DNA of 64,000 nucleotides, from NCBI GenBank assembly GCA_020736575.1, contig JAGPYM010000004.1, positions 2,604,001-2,668,000 of the forward strand, read 5' to 3'. This document shows positions 12,432 through 26,438 of this stretch, piece after piece; position 1 is the first letter of the stretch; every line of letters begins with the position of its first letter. This DNA comes from Thelonectria olida (lineage: Eukaryota > Ascomycota > Sordariomycetes > Hypocreales > Nectriaceae). The position numbers and the translations under genes were made by a program. The notes below the pieces were generated by a model that saw nothing but the letters and a program-made list of their open reading frames with translations, had not been told where the DNA came from and ran no database searches.

Positions 12432-15400
12432 ATGGCCGCGCCGCCGACCAAGGAACGTGTGCTGCAACTGCTAGGCAACGTGGAGCTTAGAATCTTCGCT
12501 AGTGCCAACAAAGAGGAGAAGCTCAATGAACTCTTACAGAAATACCTAGCCCCAATCCTCGTCGAAGCCGGGAGCGAATATCCGGAAGTCAAGGCTAAGG
12601 CGTGTGATGGTTCAAACACGTTGGTGCACAGTCACTAATTGTTTATAGGTGGTTCAAATATTCCACAAACTCAAAACATTCATTCAACCTCCAAAGTATG
12701 TGGCGCGAATCCTTCTTGTCCTGTCTAACATCGACAAGTACCAAGTACTAATCCATTGTGTAGGGTCATCTTGCCAGTCAGGACACTTCTCGACCAGTAT
12801 AAGTCGAAGGACTCTTCTTTGGTCAAGAAACTCGACATCTTAGGCATTCAACACAGCCTAGAGCGCATCGGGGATGACGAACGACGAGCGCTCATCCCCG
12901 AAGCCCTGAAAGGCATTGCCCAGGAAGAAGGCCAAGCACAAGCCAAGGATATGTGCCATATCATCCTCCGACTTCTACTAGACATTCAGATACCTCCACG
13001 AGGCAGCAAGGAGGACATGCTCTTTAGGCAATCGATTGGTCTCTCAAACGAAGCTGACGCTCAGTATCTGGCCAATCTTATTGGCCTCTTCCTCAGACTC
13101 AGGGCCCCTGTTCAGACTCAGACGTGGCCTGAAGCCAATCCAACATTCTCTAAGGTAGACATTAACCTTCTTCAAATCGATGGCCACGAGTCAAAGACAA
13201 TCTTCCGACGAATGTCGGAGCTGAAACGCAAGCTTGTCACACTGTTAGGCACCGGTGCTTTCACGAATGATGAGAAATTCCTGCCCGCGCTATATGCTAC
13301 CGCAAATTTTGACTCCAAAGTGGCATCCACAGCAAGCGAAATACTAAAGAGAACCTTTGTGTCGATGGAAGCTGAACCTTTGATCGACCGGCTTTTTCAA
13401 GCACATTCGAGTCTCCCCGCTGGCTACAGGACTCAAATCTTAGGTGTGCTCGCCAAGTCGACAATATCGACCTCCATGTCCGAAAATATCATGGCTGTGG
13501 TAAACTTGGACTTTGCTCCTTCGGAGTCTGTGAACTCTTCCAATCAACATTTGCAACCTTTGAGTGCACTTGAGCGCACAAAGCTTCACACGGCCCTCTT
13601 CCAGTATCTTTCGTGGGTCGCCAGTGTTGGACCGTCGAGGGAAGGCTTCACCGTTTCAGCTCCTCTAATCTCAAAAATGAGATCGTATGTCGAGACCCAA
13701 GGCTGGCCGAGGCCCGAAAGTACGACAAGTGAAGACACCTCCCTTCGGTCCAAGGCATACGAAACCATCGGCGTGCTAACCCGAAGCGCCAACATGACTC
13801 TGAACGAGAGGCTTCACCTTGCGAGTTGGCTATTCCAGTCTCTCTCAGAAGACCCAACAAACGAGGCAGTCGTAAGCATCGATAGTGCGTTATCCAGCCT
13901 AGCAGCAAGCATTCCAATCACGACGGGTCATGACGCCGATCTGTTGAAGACTCTGCTCCTCAAGTTCATGAAACTGCCCGATGAAGCACCTGCCGTACGA
14001 AGCACCCGCCACGCCGTTGTCAAGTGGGCGAACCAATGCCTCAAATTCTCCGACATCACCGGTCGCTGGATCGATATTCTTGCCATCGGAGGGAGAGAAC
14101 ATGAACGCAATGACGTTGTTGAGCAGGGTGAAAAGGGCCTTGATCCATGGACTTACTTTGCTCATATCGACACCAATGTCAGTACCAGTCCACCCTTGCC
14201 AGACTGGAGAGACATGGTAGTCAAGTTCATTGGGTCGCCTATTAGCCATACCACCCACTCTAGCCCGCCATCGCTATCCACACTGAGCGAAGACGTTTTC
14301 AAAAGTTTCATTGGGACAGGGCCCAAAACTCCCGTTGTTGCTCTACGTTATATCAAGAACATGATGTTCCTCGCTGCCCTGGACGACTTCAAAGTCGAGC
14401 CAGATTGGCAACAGACGCTCAGCGCTCGTGTCAACACCGATAACAAAACTCGAGAATGTATCCGGGCTTACCTTCGTACGGTGGATCATCGATACATCGA
14501 ACTGTACCTCAATGCTTCCTTCCGATGCGCAACTGACTCGGAAGCTTCGGAGGAATATCTTCGGTGCTTCGTCGCCGTGGCATCCCTTAGCCCACTCCAA
14601 GTAGTTGGTGTTGTAGCCAAGGCGATTCGCGATCCTCATTTCTTCATGGAGTTCAACAAGAAGGAAGTCCGTTCGCTAGGGGCCAGCGCAGCGGGTATTC
14701 TTGCACCACATACGCTTCGTGAAAAAGAAATTGTGTTAAAGGAGATCGAATATATGATGTCCCAGGTCCAAAGTCCTGAGATAATCGCTGCAGGGAGCAA
14801 TATCCATGCTGAGGGAATACTTCTGTCGTTCGGTCACGTTCTCTCACGGTGCGTTTACTATGGTAGGAACATCCCGGACGAGGTCCCCTACCCTCTTGGC
14901 CTACTTGCAAAGGGAACTTCTGCCTCGCCGCTTTACGATGTCACTCTGGATTCATTCGCACAGCTGTGGACAGCGGGGTTGGCCACTCCTCCTCATAAAG
15001 GCGATCAGTGTCTCCAGGTTGTCGTTCAAAGTCTAGCAGCAGAAGCCAGAAAAGGGAACGAGAAGGCGATCTTTGCTCTTGGAAGGTTGGCCAGCAGCCT
15101 AGAAGAGGCCGAAGCGGACCAGACCAGCCCTCGGAACAGTGACGATTGGTCGCATGGAAGCGTGGGCCCAATCATGCAAGAGTTGTTTGCTCTTCACACT
15201 CTCAAGCGCATTGAGGTTCAATTCACGGTCGGTGAGGCGATAACAGCGGCAGTCGCCCGTTGGGACTCTGATTACATGAAGGTGACAGTGGACGTGGATA
15301 GCCAGGCTGCTTACCTGCAGAAGGGTGCTCGCACATCAGCACTGACGGCGCTGCTCAACAAACTATTCGCGGACTGCAAAACCACCAAACCATCCCTTCT

Positions 15401-18014
15401 GAAGGCCTCCGGAATCTGGCTTTTTTGCATTGTGCAGTACTGCTCTCACGTCAATGAAGTCCAGTCGAGACTCCGGGAGGCACAAGCTGCCTTCATGCAC
15501 CTTTTGAGTGCAAGAGACGAACTAGTTCAAGAAACGGCATCACGAGGCCTATCCTTGGTCTATGAGCGTGGAGATCCTCTGCTCCGCAGTACCCTGGTGA
15601 AGGACCTTGTGTCCGCATTCACTGGCTCTGGACCACAGCTCAAGGTCGATCAGGAAACAGAGCTCTTCGAGCCAGGTGCTCTCCCCACTGGGGAAGGGAA
15701 CTCCATTACTTCTTACAAGGATATCGTAAGCCTTGCAAACGAAGTAGGTGACCAGCGGCTCGTGTACAAGTTTATGTCGCTAGCCACGAATGCTGCAACA
15801 TGGTCCACCCGATCCGCCTTCGGTCGCTTCGGACTCAGCACCATTTTGTCGGATTCAGACATCGACCCCAAGTTATGGCCAAAACTTTACAGGTACCGAT
15901 TCGATCCCAATACAAACGTGAGGCGGTCCATGGAACATATCTGGAAGGCTCTCGCGAAGGACTCAAATGCAGTCATTGATACGCATTTCGACGCCATCCT
16001 TCAGGACCTTCTCAAGAGCATCATCGGACGTGAGTGGCGCATACGTGAAGCCAGCTGCGCTGCCCTGGCTGATCTCATTCATGGACGGCCATTCCCTCAA
16101 TATGAGAAGCTCTACGGGGAAATTTGGACTGCAGCACTAAAGGTCCTTGACGATGTCAAGGGAAGTGTGCGAGAGGCGGCGATGAGACTATGCATGACGC
16201 TATCCAAGGGACTTGTCCGACAGCTGGAAGAAGGCAACGGATCAGCCCCGCACGCCGTAATGATGAAAGAGGCTCTTCATTTTCTCCTATCGGACAAAGG
16301 TGTTGAGAGCTCAGTACAGGAGATCCAAATTTTTGCCCTCAGCACAGTGATCGATATTACGAAGAAGGGCGGACGATCCCTTAGACCCTTCATGCCGACG
16401 ATGGTGCCCCAACTTCTCGGGCTACTCAGTTCCATGGAGCCGCAGGTTATCAACTATCAATACCAACGACTTGGTGAGGACAGTCGAGACCAAATCGATA
16501 AACTCAGGTCGATGGTGGTCAATCAATCACCTCTCTCTGAGGCCATCGAGAACTGCCTTCGCTTCATTGACAAGGATACCATGGCTAAGTTGGCTCCCAA
16601 TCTCATGAAGAGCATTAAGACTGCTATTGGCCTACCTACCAAGCTAGGTTGCGCACGATTGCTTGGTACGCTATTCACAAGGCATTACGCTGATGCTGAA
16701 CCATTCCAGAAAGAGTTTCTCAACTTGATGGTAAAGCAAACGATGGACAAGAACGACGAAGTCAGTCGGGCTTATGCTGATGCAACCGCCTACTGCATCA
16801 GAGGCGCTTCAATGGACCAAGGTGAGTGGTTCTGCGATACCTTCATCAAGTTGTATCTTGGTGCAGAGGAAGAATCTCGACGCCAGAAAGTTGCGGATGT
16901 GATTTCATCCTTGGGAAAGCTCTCATCCGATAAGTTTGGAGAACTTCAGACTAAATTGTTGGCGTTTTCCTACCTCGGGTCCCATGACACCGACGAGTAC
17001 ACGAGAAAGAGATTCGAGCAAGTCTGGAGCGAGCATGCCGGGACTAGTCGCACCGTTGTGCGTTACGTCAAGGAGATTTGTCACCTTGTGGAGTGTGCCT
17101 TGGAAACAAAGCGATGGGCACTTCGAGACGCTGGGGCTTTTACCGTCGCAGCAATGGTGAAGGATGTCGTTCAGGCTAGCGACACCAGTGGACATGTTAG
17201 CGATGGTGACTTTGCCACGATATGGCCGGTCCTGGATCGAGTGCTAACTCTGAAGACATTTCCCGGCAAGGAGAAACTATTGGAAGTGTTTCCGGACTTT
17301 ATCGAGAAGAGCCGACCGTCTTGGGAGCTGAATTCGACGATTGCAGCACGGATGAAGGTGGTGGCGCTCAGGGAGGCCAGGCGAAACAACCAAGGGTACC
17401 GCGTGCATGCATACCGGGCTCTATGGCGGTTTTCTCGGCTTAGGAACGACTTGGACCTCCTGGACGACATTGTAGACATTGTGACACCACGCTTGGATGA
17501 GTTCAAGGATGAGGACAAGATGGAGGTCGACTCGGAGGACGATTTGGCGGAGGAGGTTGCCAGTAGCGGGCTGGAGGCTATTGCTCGAGGTTACAGTCCC
17601 TCGAAGATTAAGGAGGACTCGTTGGCGGTTCTCGGCAAGATCCTCGATTTGCTCAAGCCTTACCTGTCGAGTCCCAGGTTTGCGACCATCAAGCGACAAG
17701 TATGGTACAAGTGCCTGCACGACCTGATGGAAGATGCTCTGAGCCCATCGGCAGCGGCGACTGACGACAAAGGAATTGCCATAACGTACCTTCTCAGCCT
17801 TGACTTGGATTTGGTGGACGTCGGGACCGAGTCGCAAAGGGTGATGAGAGCCAAGGCAGCTGGGGCTCTTCTTAAAGCCAAGGCCAGGGGTGTCTTTGGG
17901 CGGTCTGGGCCCAGTCTCGAACAGTTCAAAAAGGTGGTGGGTGAAGCATTGGCAGCGGAACGGTCGTTGGATGTGCTGAAGGTCTTGAAGGACATTTTGG
18001 CTGAGCTGGAATAG
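12432..18014 (+). CDS. ecm29: Proteasome component/adaptor Ecm29
   Basis: Predicted 1,821-residue HEAT-repeat protein that tethers the 20S core to the 19S regulatory particle and marks faulty or stressed proteasomes. Exons are 12432-12599, 12649-12695 and 12764-18014. The N-terminus (LGNVELRIFASANKEEKL, then KYLAPILVEA) and the block VILPVRTLLDQYK followed by IQIPPRG match fungal Ecm29. Helical HEAT-like repeats fill the rest, including VWSEHAGTSRTVVRYVKEI near the C-terminal third. Full length equals the family norm. Intron 1 (12600-12648) must start with GC to keep the frame (AAG|gcgtgt to ttatag|GTG); the neighbouring GT gives a non-homologous frame. It has a CACTAATT branch-like site. Intron 2 (12696-12763) is canonical. 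The UBX-domain gene downstream has the same orientation. Confidence 0.95.
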
Positions 18015-18891
18015 AGAGACGTCTTAGAGCTGTGCCTGGTGGGTTGGGGCGAGGGCAGCTATTTGTGGAATAAGTTGAGGATAGCAGCGTGATTTGCCCT
18101 TTAAGTGCTCATGAATAGACTCGGCGTTTTCCGTTTTTACGGATTACACAACCTACCAAGGTAGTTGCGCTGAACAGTCAACCGAGGATCAAGATGTGTT
18201 CTCGTCCAGGCAACGCTATATGAGCATATTGTGTAGGGTAGACTGAATGGCACTTCACTTGGCGGTGTGTTCGCGTCATTCATTTTCCGGCACCGGCCTT
18301 CTAACTAGGTATCGCTTCCGTCATAAGGTGGCCACAGATTCAGGGCACTTTAATGATTGCGTCACTGTGGTTGGGTGCCTGTCTCCTGAGAACCGTGTGT
18401 ATTGTGGGGACTCTGGACCGATGATGTTGTGGAGGGCTCTGATAAACGGGTGAAGGGTGGTGAAGCACACGGCACTTCCGCTATCACTCACACTCTTTGG
18501 TTCGGCCTCCACATCCAGATCCATTCATCACCACCAACGAACGAGACGCAACATGCAACGACGGGAGCGCTTTTGACCCCATCGTAACCAAACCCCCGCT
18601 CTAGTCACTGCAGACCAGACTTGACGCCTGCCGGGATACACGCGCCTGCCCTGTCTCCTAACGTTACTGAGGCCTTCCCCCGCTAATACTTCCGCGGGGC
18701 AAGATCTCCAGAGCTGCTTCTCCCACCGCCGCGCCTACTGATTGCTTTCGCATCGACTTCAACTACCCTTCGAAGCTTGAAGATTTGATTTCCGCTACAA
18801 GAGAAACATTTTCGCCCTAGGTCAGACTTTGAGAATATTGCCTAGCCTCTCGCTCTCCTCCACCGCCCCCACCGATCTCGATCACGGAACC
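18015..18891. other. Intergenic between ecm29 and UBX gene
   Basis: No gene seen. The distal 300 bases (about 18590-18890) are CT-rich on the plus strand, as expected for the promoter and leader of the UBX gene. An in-frame upstream ATG at 18829 exists but adds a low-complexity Ser/Pro segment and is not favoured as start. Confidence 0.6.
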
Positions 18892-20549
18892 ATGGAGGAC
18901 GAACATATCGCCAACTTCAACGCCATCACTGGCGCCAGCCCCGAGGTTTCCCGGAGTTTCCTCGAAATGACGGCTGGCAACTTTGAGCGTGCCGTCGAGC
19001 TCTTCTTCGAAAACCCCGATCTCGCTTCCGGGGTCGGCGCCGGCCTCAGCGCCAACAACAACCCCCCCGCCACCGCGCCCGCCTCACGCTCCAATATTGG
19101 GAGACAAGACTCGGATGGCATTATCCATATCGATAGCGACGAAGACGAGGACATGGATTTCGACAATGACTCGGACAATGACGACAGCGAACGTGCAGCC
19201 GCCGCCCAAGCCGCCGCACTCGCACAAGAGGAGGAAGATATGGCCATGGCTAAGCGACTGCAGGAAGAGTTATACCAAGAGAACCGTGGTGGTGCAGGCC
19301 CAGCCGCGGATGACGTGAGAGCACCCATTGCTCGCACAACCGAGACTCTTGTTGCGCCTGGAGGCGGTTGGAGCGGCGAAGACAACGTTGAGGCCGCTAT
19401 GCTGGAAGAACTTCGAAGGAGAAATCGACGGCAGTATACAGGTAAGCTCAACGCAGTTTTCTTGATTTTCGAACATTTTTTCTAACCATACGACTTTGTC
19501 TAGGCCGCACCGGCGGTCCCTTTTCCCAACAAATATGGGCCGATCCTACTCGCCCGGCAGGCGAGTCGACCGAGAACGGCTCTGGCTCTGGCACTGGCTC
19601 TCATGCTCGGCGCTTGGAGGACTTATTTCGACCACCATACGACATCATGGCTCGGGTTACCTGGGACGAAGCTCGAACGCTGGGCAAGGAGGACAAGAAG
19701 TGGATCATGGTGAATCTGCAGGACATGAGTGATTTCAACTGTCAGACTCTGAACCGCGACATCTGGAAAGACCCGAACGTCAAGGGCCTGGTCTCGGAGA
19801 ACTTTATCTTCCTACAGTACGACAAGGAATCACCAGATGCCGAAGAGTACATCACATTTTACTTTCCCAACCGGAGCCATGAGAATCCCGACAACTATCC
19901 TCACGTCTCCATTATCGATCCGCGAACGGGCGAACAGGTCAAGGTGTGGAGTGGGAGGCCGTTCCCGAGCCCTGCCGACTTTTCCTCTGAGTTGGCCGAG
20001 TTTCTCGATCGGTACAGTCTTGCTGCCAATAGCAAGAACCCGGTGGCCTCGTCGACAGCAAAAAAGCCTAGAGTGGTAGATGTGGACCGGATGACGGAGG
20101 ACGAAATGCTGGAGATGGCTCTCCAGAACAGCCTGGAAAGCTCGGTAAACCGAGAATCGACATCAACGCCGAATGTGCACGATCCAGATGCCTTAACCAA
20201 GGTGCCAGAGGCAGCGGAAGAAAAGGGCAAGGAGCCCGAACCGCAAAACCCATTTACAGCCATCTCCAGTACCAACCCACACACGGAACCAGAAAACAAC
20301 CCTGCCACGACAACACGTATTCAGTTCCGACACCCCAATGGACGTGTCATTCGTCGGTTCAATCTCCAGGACCCGGTACGCACAATGTTTGAGTGGCTCA
20401 AGGCCGAGCCCTTGGAGGGCAAGGAGGGTGTTGAATTTGAGCTCAAGAAGATGCCCCAGGGCCAAGATCTCATCAACCACTTGGAAGAGAGTATCGTGGA
20501 CACGGGATTGAAGCAGGGGACAGTGATGATTGAGTTTATCGAAGATTGA
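18892..20549 (+). CDS. UBA-UAS-UIM-UBX domain protein (Ubx5/UBXD7-like Cdc48 adaptor)
   Basis: Predicted 531-residue ubiquitin-receptor adaptor that brings ubiquitylated clients to the Cdc48/p97 segregase. Exons are 18892-19441 and 19504-20549, with a 62-nt GTAAGC...CTAG intron that splits a Gly codon. Domains in order: a UBA-like domain at residues 1-45 (NFNAITGASPEVSRSFLEM), an acidic stretch, a UAS/thioredoxin-like domain at about 221-355 (KKWIMVNLQDMSDFNCQTLNRDIW), a UIM at about 380-396 (DEMLEMALQNSLES) and a UBX domain at about 455-531 (RIQFRHPNGRVIRRFN to the end). This order and length fit Ubx5/UBXD7. The start at MEDEHIANF is the usual family start. Together with Ecm29 next door it points to ubiquitin-proteasome work, although adjacency alone is no proof of joint control. 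Confidence 0.95.
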
Positions 20550-22621
20550 GGGAGGTTGGGAGTGAATGTATTACAGCATACCTAATGAGTGGCTGCACCT
20601 GATTAACCTGATTAGGCACATATGGGAACCATGAGGGATGAAGTCTTTTTTTGCCCATAGATGGAGGAACTGAACTGCAATGGACGGGACTGGAAACGTT
20701 CACTTTCGGGGGCAGAAAGACAGGCAGGCAGGAACGCGAACCAGATACATATTCCCTTGCTAATTGTTTTCTTTTTACATTCTGGGACCTCGTGTTTTGC
20801 TTTGAAGGACTGGAGTCTAGCTGAACTTCTTAGACGCCTCGGCAACGAATGCAGAATACCATTGGGCACAAGAGGAGATACCTATAGCATGATAGGACAA
20901 GGAGGGAACATTGATTTGCTTGCGCTTGGTGGCGGTATTGATTGGACTTGGAAGAGAAAAGTGAGATGATCAACGGGTGTCTTTGTGACGTGACTGAGGA
21001 GTCATGATGAATTTGGTCGAAGACATGCAGGTGTGCTTGATTGGATAAACAAGCATAGCAGTTGCGAAACGGGTCATATCCAATTACCTAAGTAGCCACT
21101 GATGCTGAGAAATTAAAGACGGACGGACGAGTTTGATTTGAAAGCTCAGGTAACACGTTTCGTACCTCAGCTGGTGAGGACGAATTGGCTGCTTGTGTTG
21201 GGGGCTTGTTTCGGGTATTGATGACGGGATCGCCGACGTCCAATCTCGTCGTTGTCTCAATCGCGTGGCTGAGGAACCACGTTGTTTCACGGCGGATGAA
21301 ATACTCCCAACTATTGACTCCTGTAGTTACTTTGTGCTTGCACTGCATGATCAAGATGCGCAATGGAGGATAGCCTCGCAGGTTTATTTTGTACATACAA
21401 CGACAACGATCTGCATCGCTTAGGTTAGGTAAGTAGTTATTCTTCTTCCAATGGAAAATTCCACGGATCTCGTATCGAACGAATGCCCTGAAACGTTTAG
21501 CGGATGAACGGACGTCAAAGCCTCGTCGCGTGTTCCTGAATTCAACGGCTGTGGTTTGTTGCCGGGGAACTAGTGACGACGGGAAGCGACGAGTGACGAT
21601 TGATCATTGGAGGGGCTCCTTCTTGCCAGGGCTGACCACCTTCCCTCCTTAGCGCCCCTCTCACCCTCTCGGCACTCCCCACTGTGACACCCCGCTGCTG
21701 GAACACGTCCGTCCACTAGAAGCAATGAGAGCTAGCGCACCCTCCCCACTAAACACCACCTCCCATCATGACCAGGGGGGAAGGCGGCGATTCCCCTCAT
21801 TCCTTCCTTGCTTCCCTTCCCTGCCTGGCTTGGGCGGGCAGTCGCGCCAAAACACCATGTAAGCTTGGTACCTGGTCCCTGAGTGGCTGCGGGCGGTTGC
21901 TGCTCAACGACCTCGAACATCTCAAACAGTTTAATAACACGGCGCCCGAGTCTTTGCTATCCTCGCAACTGAATATTTCGGAAAGCATTGGACGGGAAGC
22001 TCAGCTACTGCGAGGTTTTTTGGCAACTTTTTTTAGACGCACCTGCCAGGAGTCAAGAGGAACTCACGGCCCTGTAAACAGCCGCCAACTGCCCTCCAAC
22101 TGGCCAGCAACCGTATTGTTGTTTTTTCCTCTTCGGATTGGTCCGAGTCGACTTCACCCACTGTCCGCATTCCTCATTCCTCTCGTCATCTTAACTCTTG
22201 CTTCTTCCCCTCAGTTTTCTTGACCTTGTTTCATACCCAAGTATTGCCCTCCGTATATCCGCCCTGTGATTCTTACTGCTGTCTGCCACCGCTTGCCGCC
22301 AAAGTAACCCGAGACAGCCAGCGTCGTCGACAATCGTTTTTCTTTTGGTGGGGGTTCCCACTCACCACGACACCGCCAACCCAGGTACCTCGAGTTCCAA
22401 AGCTGGACAGGTCCCTCTTTGTCGACTTCTCTCTCGACGATCCCTCGACGTCCACACAGCGACTTCCTTCCCCGAGAAGGATTGGCGAACCGACGACGCA
22501 TTCGGCCGGGTCCTGATTTTGGTGCCCCAGCTGGACCGCCCCCGCGACGCTACCTGCCACGTTCTCGCAGTGGACACGAGACTAAGCTTCCGCCCGCAAA
22601 GACACAGCGAAGGGAGCTACC
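20550..22621. other. Intergenic, promoter/leader of kinase gene
   Basis: About 2 kb with no recognisable gene. The last 600 bases are CT-rich on the plus strand with repeated TTCCTC/CTTCC words, as in a fungal promoter-leader region. A plus-strand frame of 151 codons at 21768-22223 has no family features and is taken as leader or spacer. Confidence 0.55.
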
Positions 22622-25029
22622 ATGGCGGACCGCGAGCGAGAGTTTGACGAGGGGAACGAGGCGTTGGATCCAGAGCTTCTCTACTCCAAAGAATATTGCA
22701 TAGGTTCGTTCCTGTGCCCAGCGTCGCGTTGCGCTCGCCTGTGTGAACTAGTATCGCTAACGAGGGGTCAGGTGGTGGCAGCTTTGGAAAAGTTTACAAA
22801 GGGTACGCACAATGACTGACCGCAGGTTCTTCCCAAGTCCAACACTTTGCTGATAATTGAAAACTAGTGTCGACAAACGAACTGGTCACGCCGTTGCCAT
22901 CAAGATCATCGACATTGAGAGCGCAGAAGACGAGGTCGAAGACATCATACAGGAGATTGCCATTTTGTCCGAGCTGCAATCTCCCTACGTTACGAAATAC
23001 TACGGCTCCTATGCCAAAGGTGCCGAGCTATGGATTGTTATGGAGTTTTGCTCCGGCGGGAGCTGCGCCGACTTGATGAAGCCAGGCCAAATTGGAGAGG
23101 ACTATATCGCCATCATCATCAGAGAGTTGCTTATGGGACTGGATTATCTACACTCAGACAAGAAGCTGCACCGAGATATCAAGGGTAAGAAGCCATCGGC
23201 ACCGTTTTCGAATGTCTATTGTATTTTGGGCTAATAACTCGACTTTAGCTGCCAATGTACTGCTGAGCTCCAACGGCCAGGTGAAGCTGGCCGACTTTGG
23301 CGTCTCAGGTCAGCTATCGGCCACTATGACGAAGAAGAACACCTTTGTGGGAACTCCCTTTTGGATGGCGCCCGAGGTCATTAAACAATCCGGATACGAC
23401 CAAAAGGCTGACATCTGGTCACTTGGAATTACCGCCCTCGAACTTGCCAACGGCGAACCCCCCTATGCTGATATTCACCCCATGAAAGTCTTGTTCCTCA
23501 TCCCCAAGAACGCACCCCCTCGGCTGGATGGCAACTTCACAAAGGCATTTAAGGAGTTCATTGAGTTGTGCCTACAACGAGACCCAAAAGAACGGCCCAC
23601 TGCGAAGGACCTTTTGCGACACCCGTTTATCAGACGAGCCAAGCGAACGACGTATTTGACGGAGCTCATTGAACGACACAACCGTTGGTCGGCCACCCAC
23701 AAAGATAGCGAGGAAGATTCATATGATAGCAGCAGCAGAAGCAGGGCGCCTGTGAGGCGGGAGAAGGTGGACGAGGACATGTGGGATTTCGGCACGGTCA
23801 GATTGATAGGAGATCGAGGAGGAGTTGTGACAAGGCCAGGGCTCAACACCATGGATGATAGCGCGACCAATGCGCGTGCCTCCAGGTTCTCGGAAAACTC
23901 GGACGACCAGACTGAACGGAGACGTGATGGCAGCCCATACAAGATGCGAGACTATGGGCTGCAGCCGGCTGGTGATGCAACTGCCAGGCAGCCGAGTCCT
24001 CAACGGAAGCCAGTCCCTACGCAACAGACCCAGATCCAGCAACTACAGCAGCCACCGGCGCAGGTGATACAACCCCCGCCAGGATTTGGATCCGCTGCAA
24101 GAGTCCCTCTGCCTCTGAGCCCTATGAAGGCTGTGGTGACGAGGGAGGTGATTGAGACCCCGAGAGCGAAAACAATGGCGCCGATGACTATGGGTCAGTC
24201 GCCTGACTACGATCGTGAACTCCAAGGCCAGTTGCAGCGGGATATGGGAATGCTCAACCTGGACTTGGTAACTTCGTCCGACGGAAGCACTGGGTCCTTA
24301 TCAGAGACGCAGGACTGGCCTGTGCCGCCTACACCGCCTGCGCACCAGATGCAATCGAGATCATCAAGTTCCAAATTGGCGTCGATGAATCTACCAGAGA
24401 TCCCTCCATACAGAGGAAGTCAGAATCAGAGAGTTCCATCAGCTCAGCAGGTTCCTCCTCAGCGGTCACCTCTGTTGGGACCAACGCAAACCGCTCAGGG
24501 GCCTCGACCTCTGCCATCGAAGGCCGAGATTGCGTCAAAGGCGGAATTGACACCAAAGCCGTTACAGTCAAAGGCAGACTTGCTTGTAAGCCTGCAAGCA
24601 AAGCCAGGCCTGCAATCAAAGGTAGACTTGCCTCAACTGCCCTTGCCCCAACTACCCGACTTGAACTCGACTCCGGCATCGTTTCCATCGCCAGCACCGG
24701 CCAATCCCAACGGCGACCTGGACGCTCTCAATGACGTTATCTTTCCGGCGTTGGAGGAAGCTCTCAAGCGGAGGCAGATCAACTTGCAGCAAATGCACAA
24801 GCCAGCGCAGAGCTCTGCGTTTGTGACACCTCAACAACAGCAAGCCGAGGCGGCGCATGAAAAGATTCGGCGGCTCGTGTACAAGCTGGCACACGTCTGC
24901 AAAGAGATTGATCACCACGACAAGCTCGAGCCTGTTGGGATGGGCCGGGATGTAGGGAGCTTCCTCGAAGGGCTTCTCGAAGAGATTTTGGTGAGAGTAG
25001 AGCCTCTAGATGAGGACGAGGAGGTTTAA
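22622..25029 (+). CDS. Ste20-family germinal-centre kinase (GCKIII; MST-1/KIN3/Sid1-like)
   Basis: Predicted 736-residue serine/threonine kinase of the group that works with the septation-initiation/NDR network and STRIPAK in septum formation and hyphal growth. Exons are 22622-22703, 22772-22802 (31 nt), 22868-23184 and 23249-25029. The kinase domain covers about residues 22-275: glycine loop GGGSFGKV at 28-35, catalytic Lys50, HRD with Asp141, DFG Asp159-Gly161 and GTPFWMAPE ending at Glu186. The GCK signature [14 protein letters not shown] and the phrase [15 protein letters not shown] are intact. A long Pro/Gln/Ser-rich low-complexity tail follows, ending in a predicted helical acidic segment ([16 protein letters not shown]). 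Choice among MST-1/KIN3 and SID-1 types rests on memory of the catalytic domain and is moderately sure. Confidence 0.93.
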
Positions 25030-26438
25030 GCGTCATTTTTCAGCCATGTTCAGGTCTATGATGGAGCCACGGGGGATTGTTGTTGTACATTCAGCGAGGT
25101 GTCGGCATACTGCGAGAAAGGGTGATTTCTTGGGAGTTTTGGAATGGCATGGAATAGCTCTGTCATGGACGTACGAGGATAAAGGGTTGGAATTACATGT
25201 ACGAAGTAGGAGTGGGAAGATGCGATAGACAGACAGGCACGGACAGGACCGGGCATGATGTACAAATGGAATGCTTCAGCATGAAGATGAAGAAGATGAT
25301 GCATGCATGCATGAGTGTTGGAATATTTGGGAGCTGTGATGTTGTCGCTCGGGAATGGCTCGGCTCGGCGTCGGTGGAGTGATATTTCCTCATGGGGGAA
25401 CGACGACACGATCCCTGCCCCCAGCCAGGATGAGACGAGGATTTTTCTCTGGGAATGCTGGGGTTTCTGACTTGGCGGCGGGGACGTAGTTATTGCTCAG
25501 CAATTGAGGGCGCATGAGTTGGTTGTTGGCGGAAGAGATGAAGGATAGACGACGTACGAGGTGAGAGGTGTTTGTATGAGAGAGAGATAGGGTCAATTAC
25601 ATGTCTGGGCGATGGTGATGGAGACCAGAGTTGGGAGACGCGAGCTACTTCAGCATGACGTCGGTCATGCCTCGTGGAATAAACGCGCGCTCGCTTGTCA
25701 TGTTTGCATGGGCGTGGGAGGGGGATATATGTATGTAACCCAACCTAACGCAACGACGGCCTCGTCTTCTCATTCTTTCGAAAGCTGCTAAACATGACTT
25801 GAGCAGCGAGGAAGCAGTCTAGAATTTATTCACATTTTATTATTCCCACCGTCTGAACTAAAACCGGGCCTCACTGAGGGAGTGACACGGCAGTGGAGCC
25901 TCCCCCAGCAGGCGCGGCGAACACCGAGCGCTACCGCATCAAGTCTAGCGCTGCCCGACTTCCTCGGTGACATGCAGATTCTCAGAGTCGAAGGGCCACC
26001 GGGCTCGGATCTAAAGCGCGGAAACACGAGCGGCGGCCGAAGGAAAAGAGGCTTTTGCAGCGGCTCCTCGTCAAGTTTCTCCTTGTAAGAGGGTCCGATT
26101 TGGGGTCATGGCGCCGGGCAACAACCTTGGCTTGGGTACCTTGGGTACGGAGAGAGGCAACGGTAACGACAGCTTTGGTGGTGGTCAGGGTGTTTTCACT
26201 GACGAGAGGCGAAATCGCGCATCCTCTTTCTTGCTCTCGTGCACCTGGGCAGAATCTTAATCTTCTTTTTTTACTTTCCTATTCTTGTTCAACTTAATCC
26301 TCCTCCTCCTACGACCCTCTCCCCTCTTAGTGTGTGTGCGTGTGTGAGTGTGTAACTACATCACTGCATCCTTGTTCCTTTTTTTTTTCTTCCTCTCCTC
26401 CCACCTACCACACAAAAACCCTTCCCACAGTCGTCATC
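25030..26438. other. Intergenic, kinase 3' region and idh1 promoter
   Basis: No gene seen. The stretch 26265-26435 is strongly CT-rich on the plus strand and includes a GTGTGTG microsatellite near 26330-26352. It ends directly at the idh1 ATG, consistent with a strong core promoter and short leader. Confidence 0.6.

Noticed and set aside
12602..12648. Conventional GT donor for ecm29 intron 1
   Set aside because: It shifts the frame to AWFKYSTNSKHSF, unlike Ecm29, and does not join the next exon properly.
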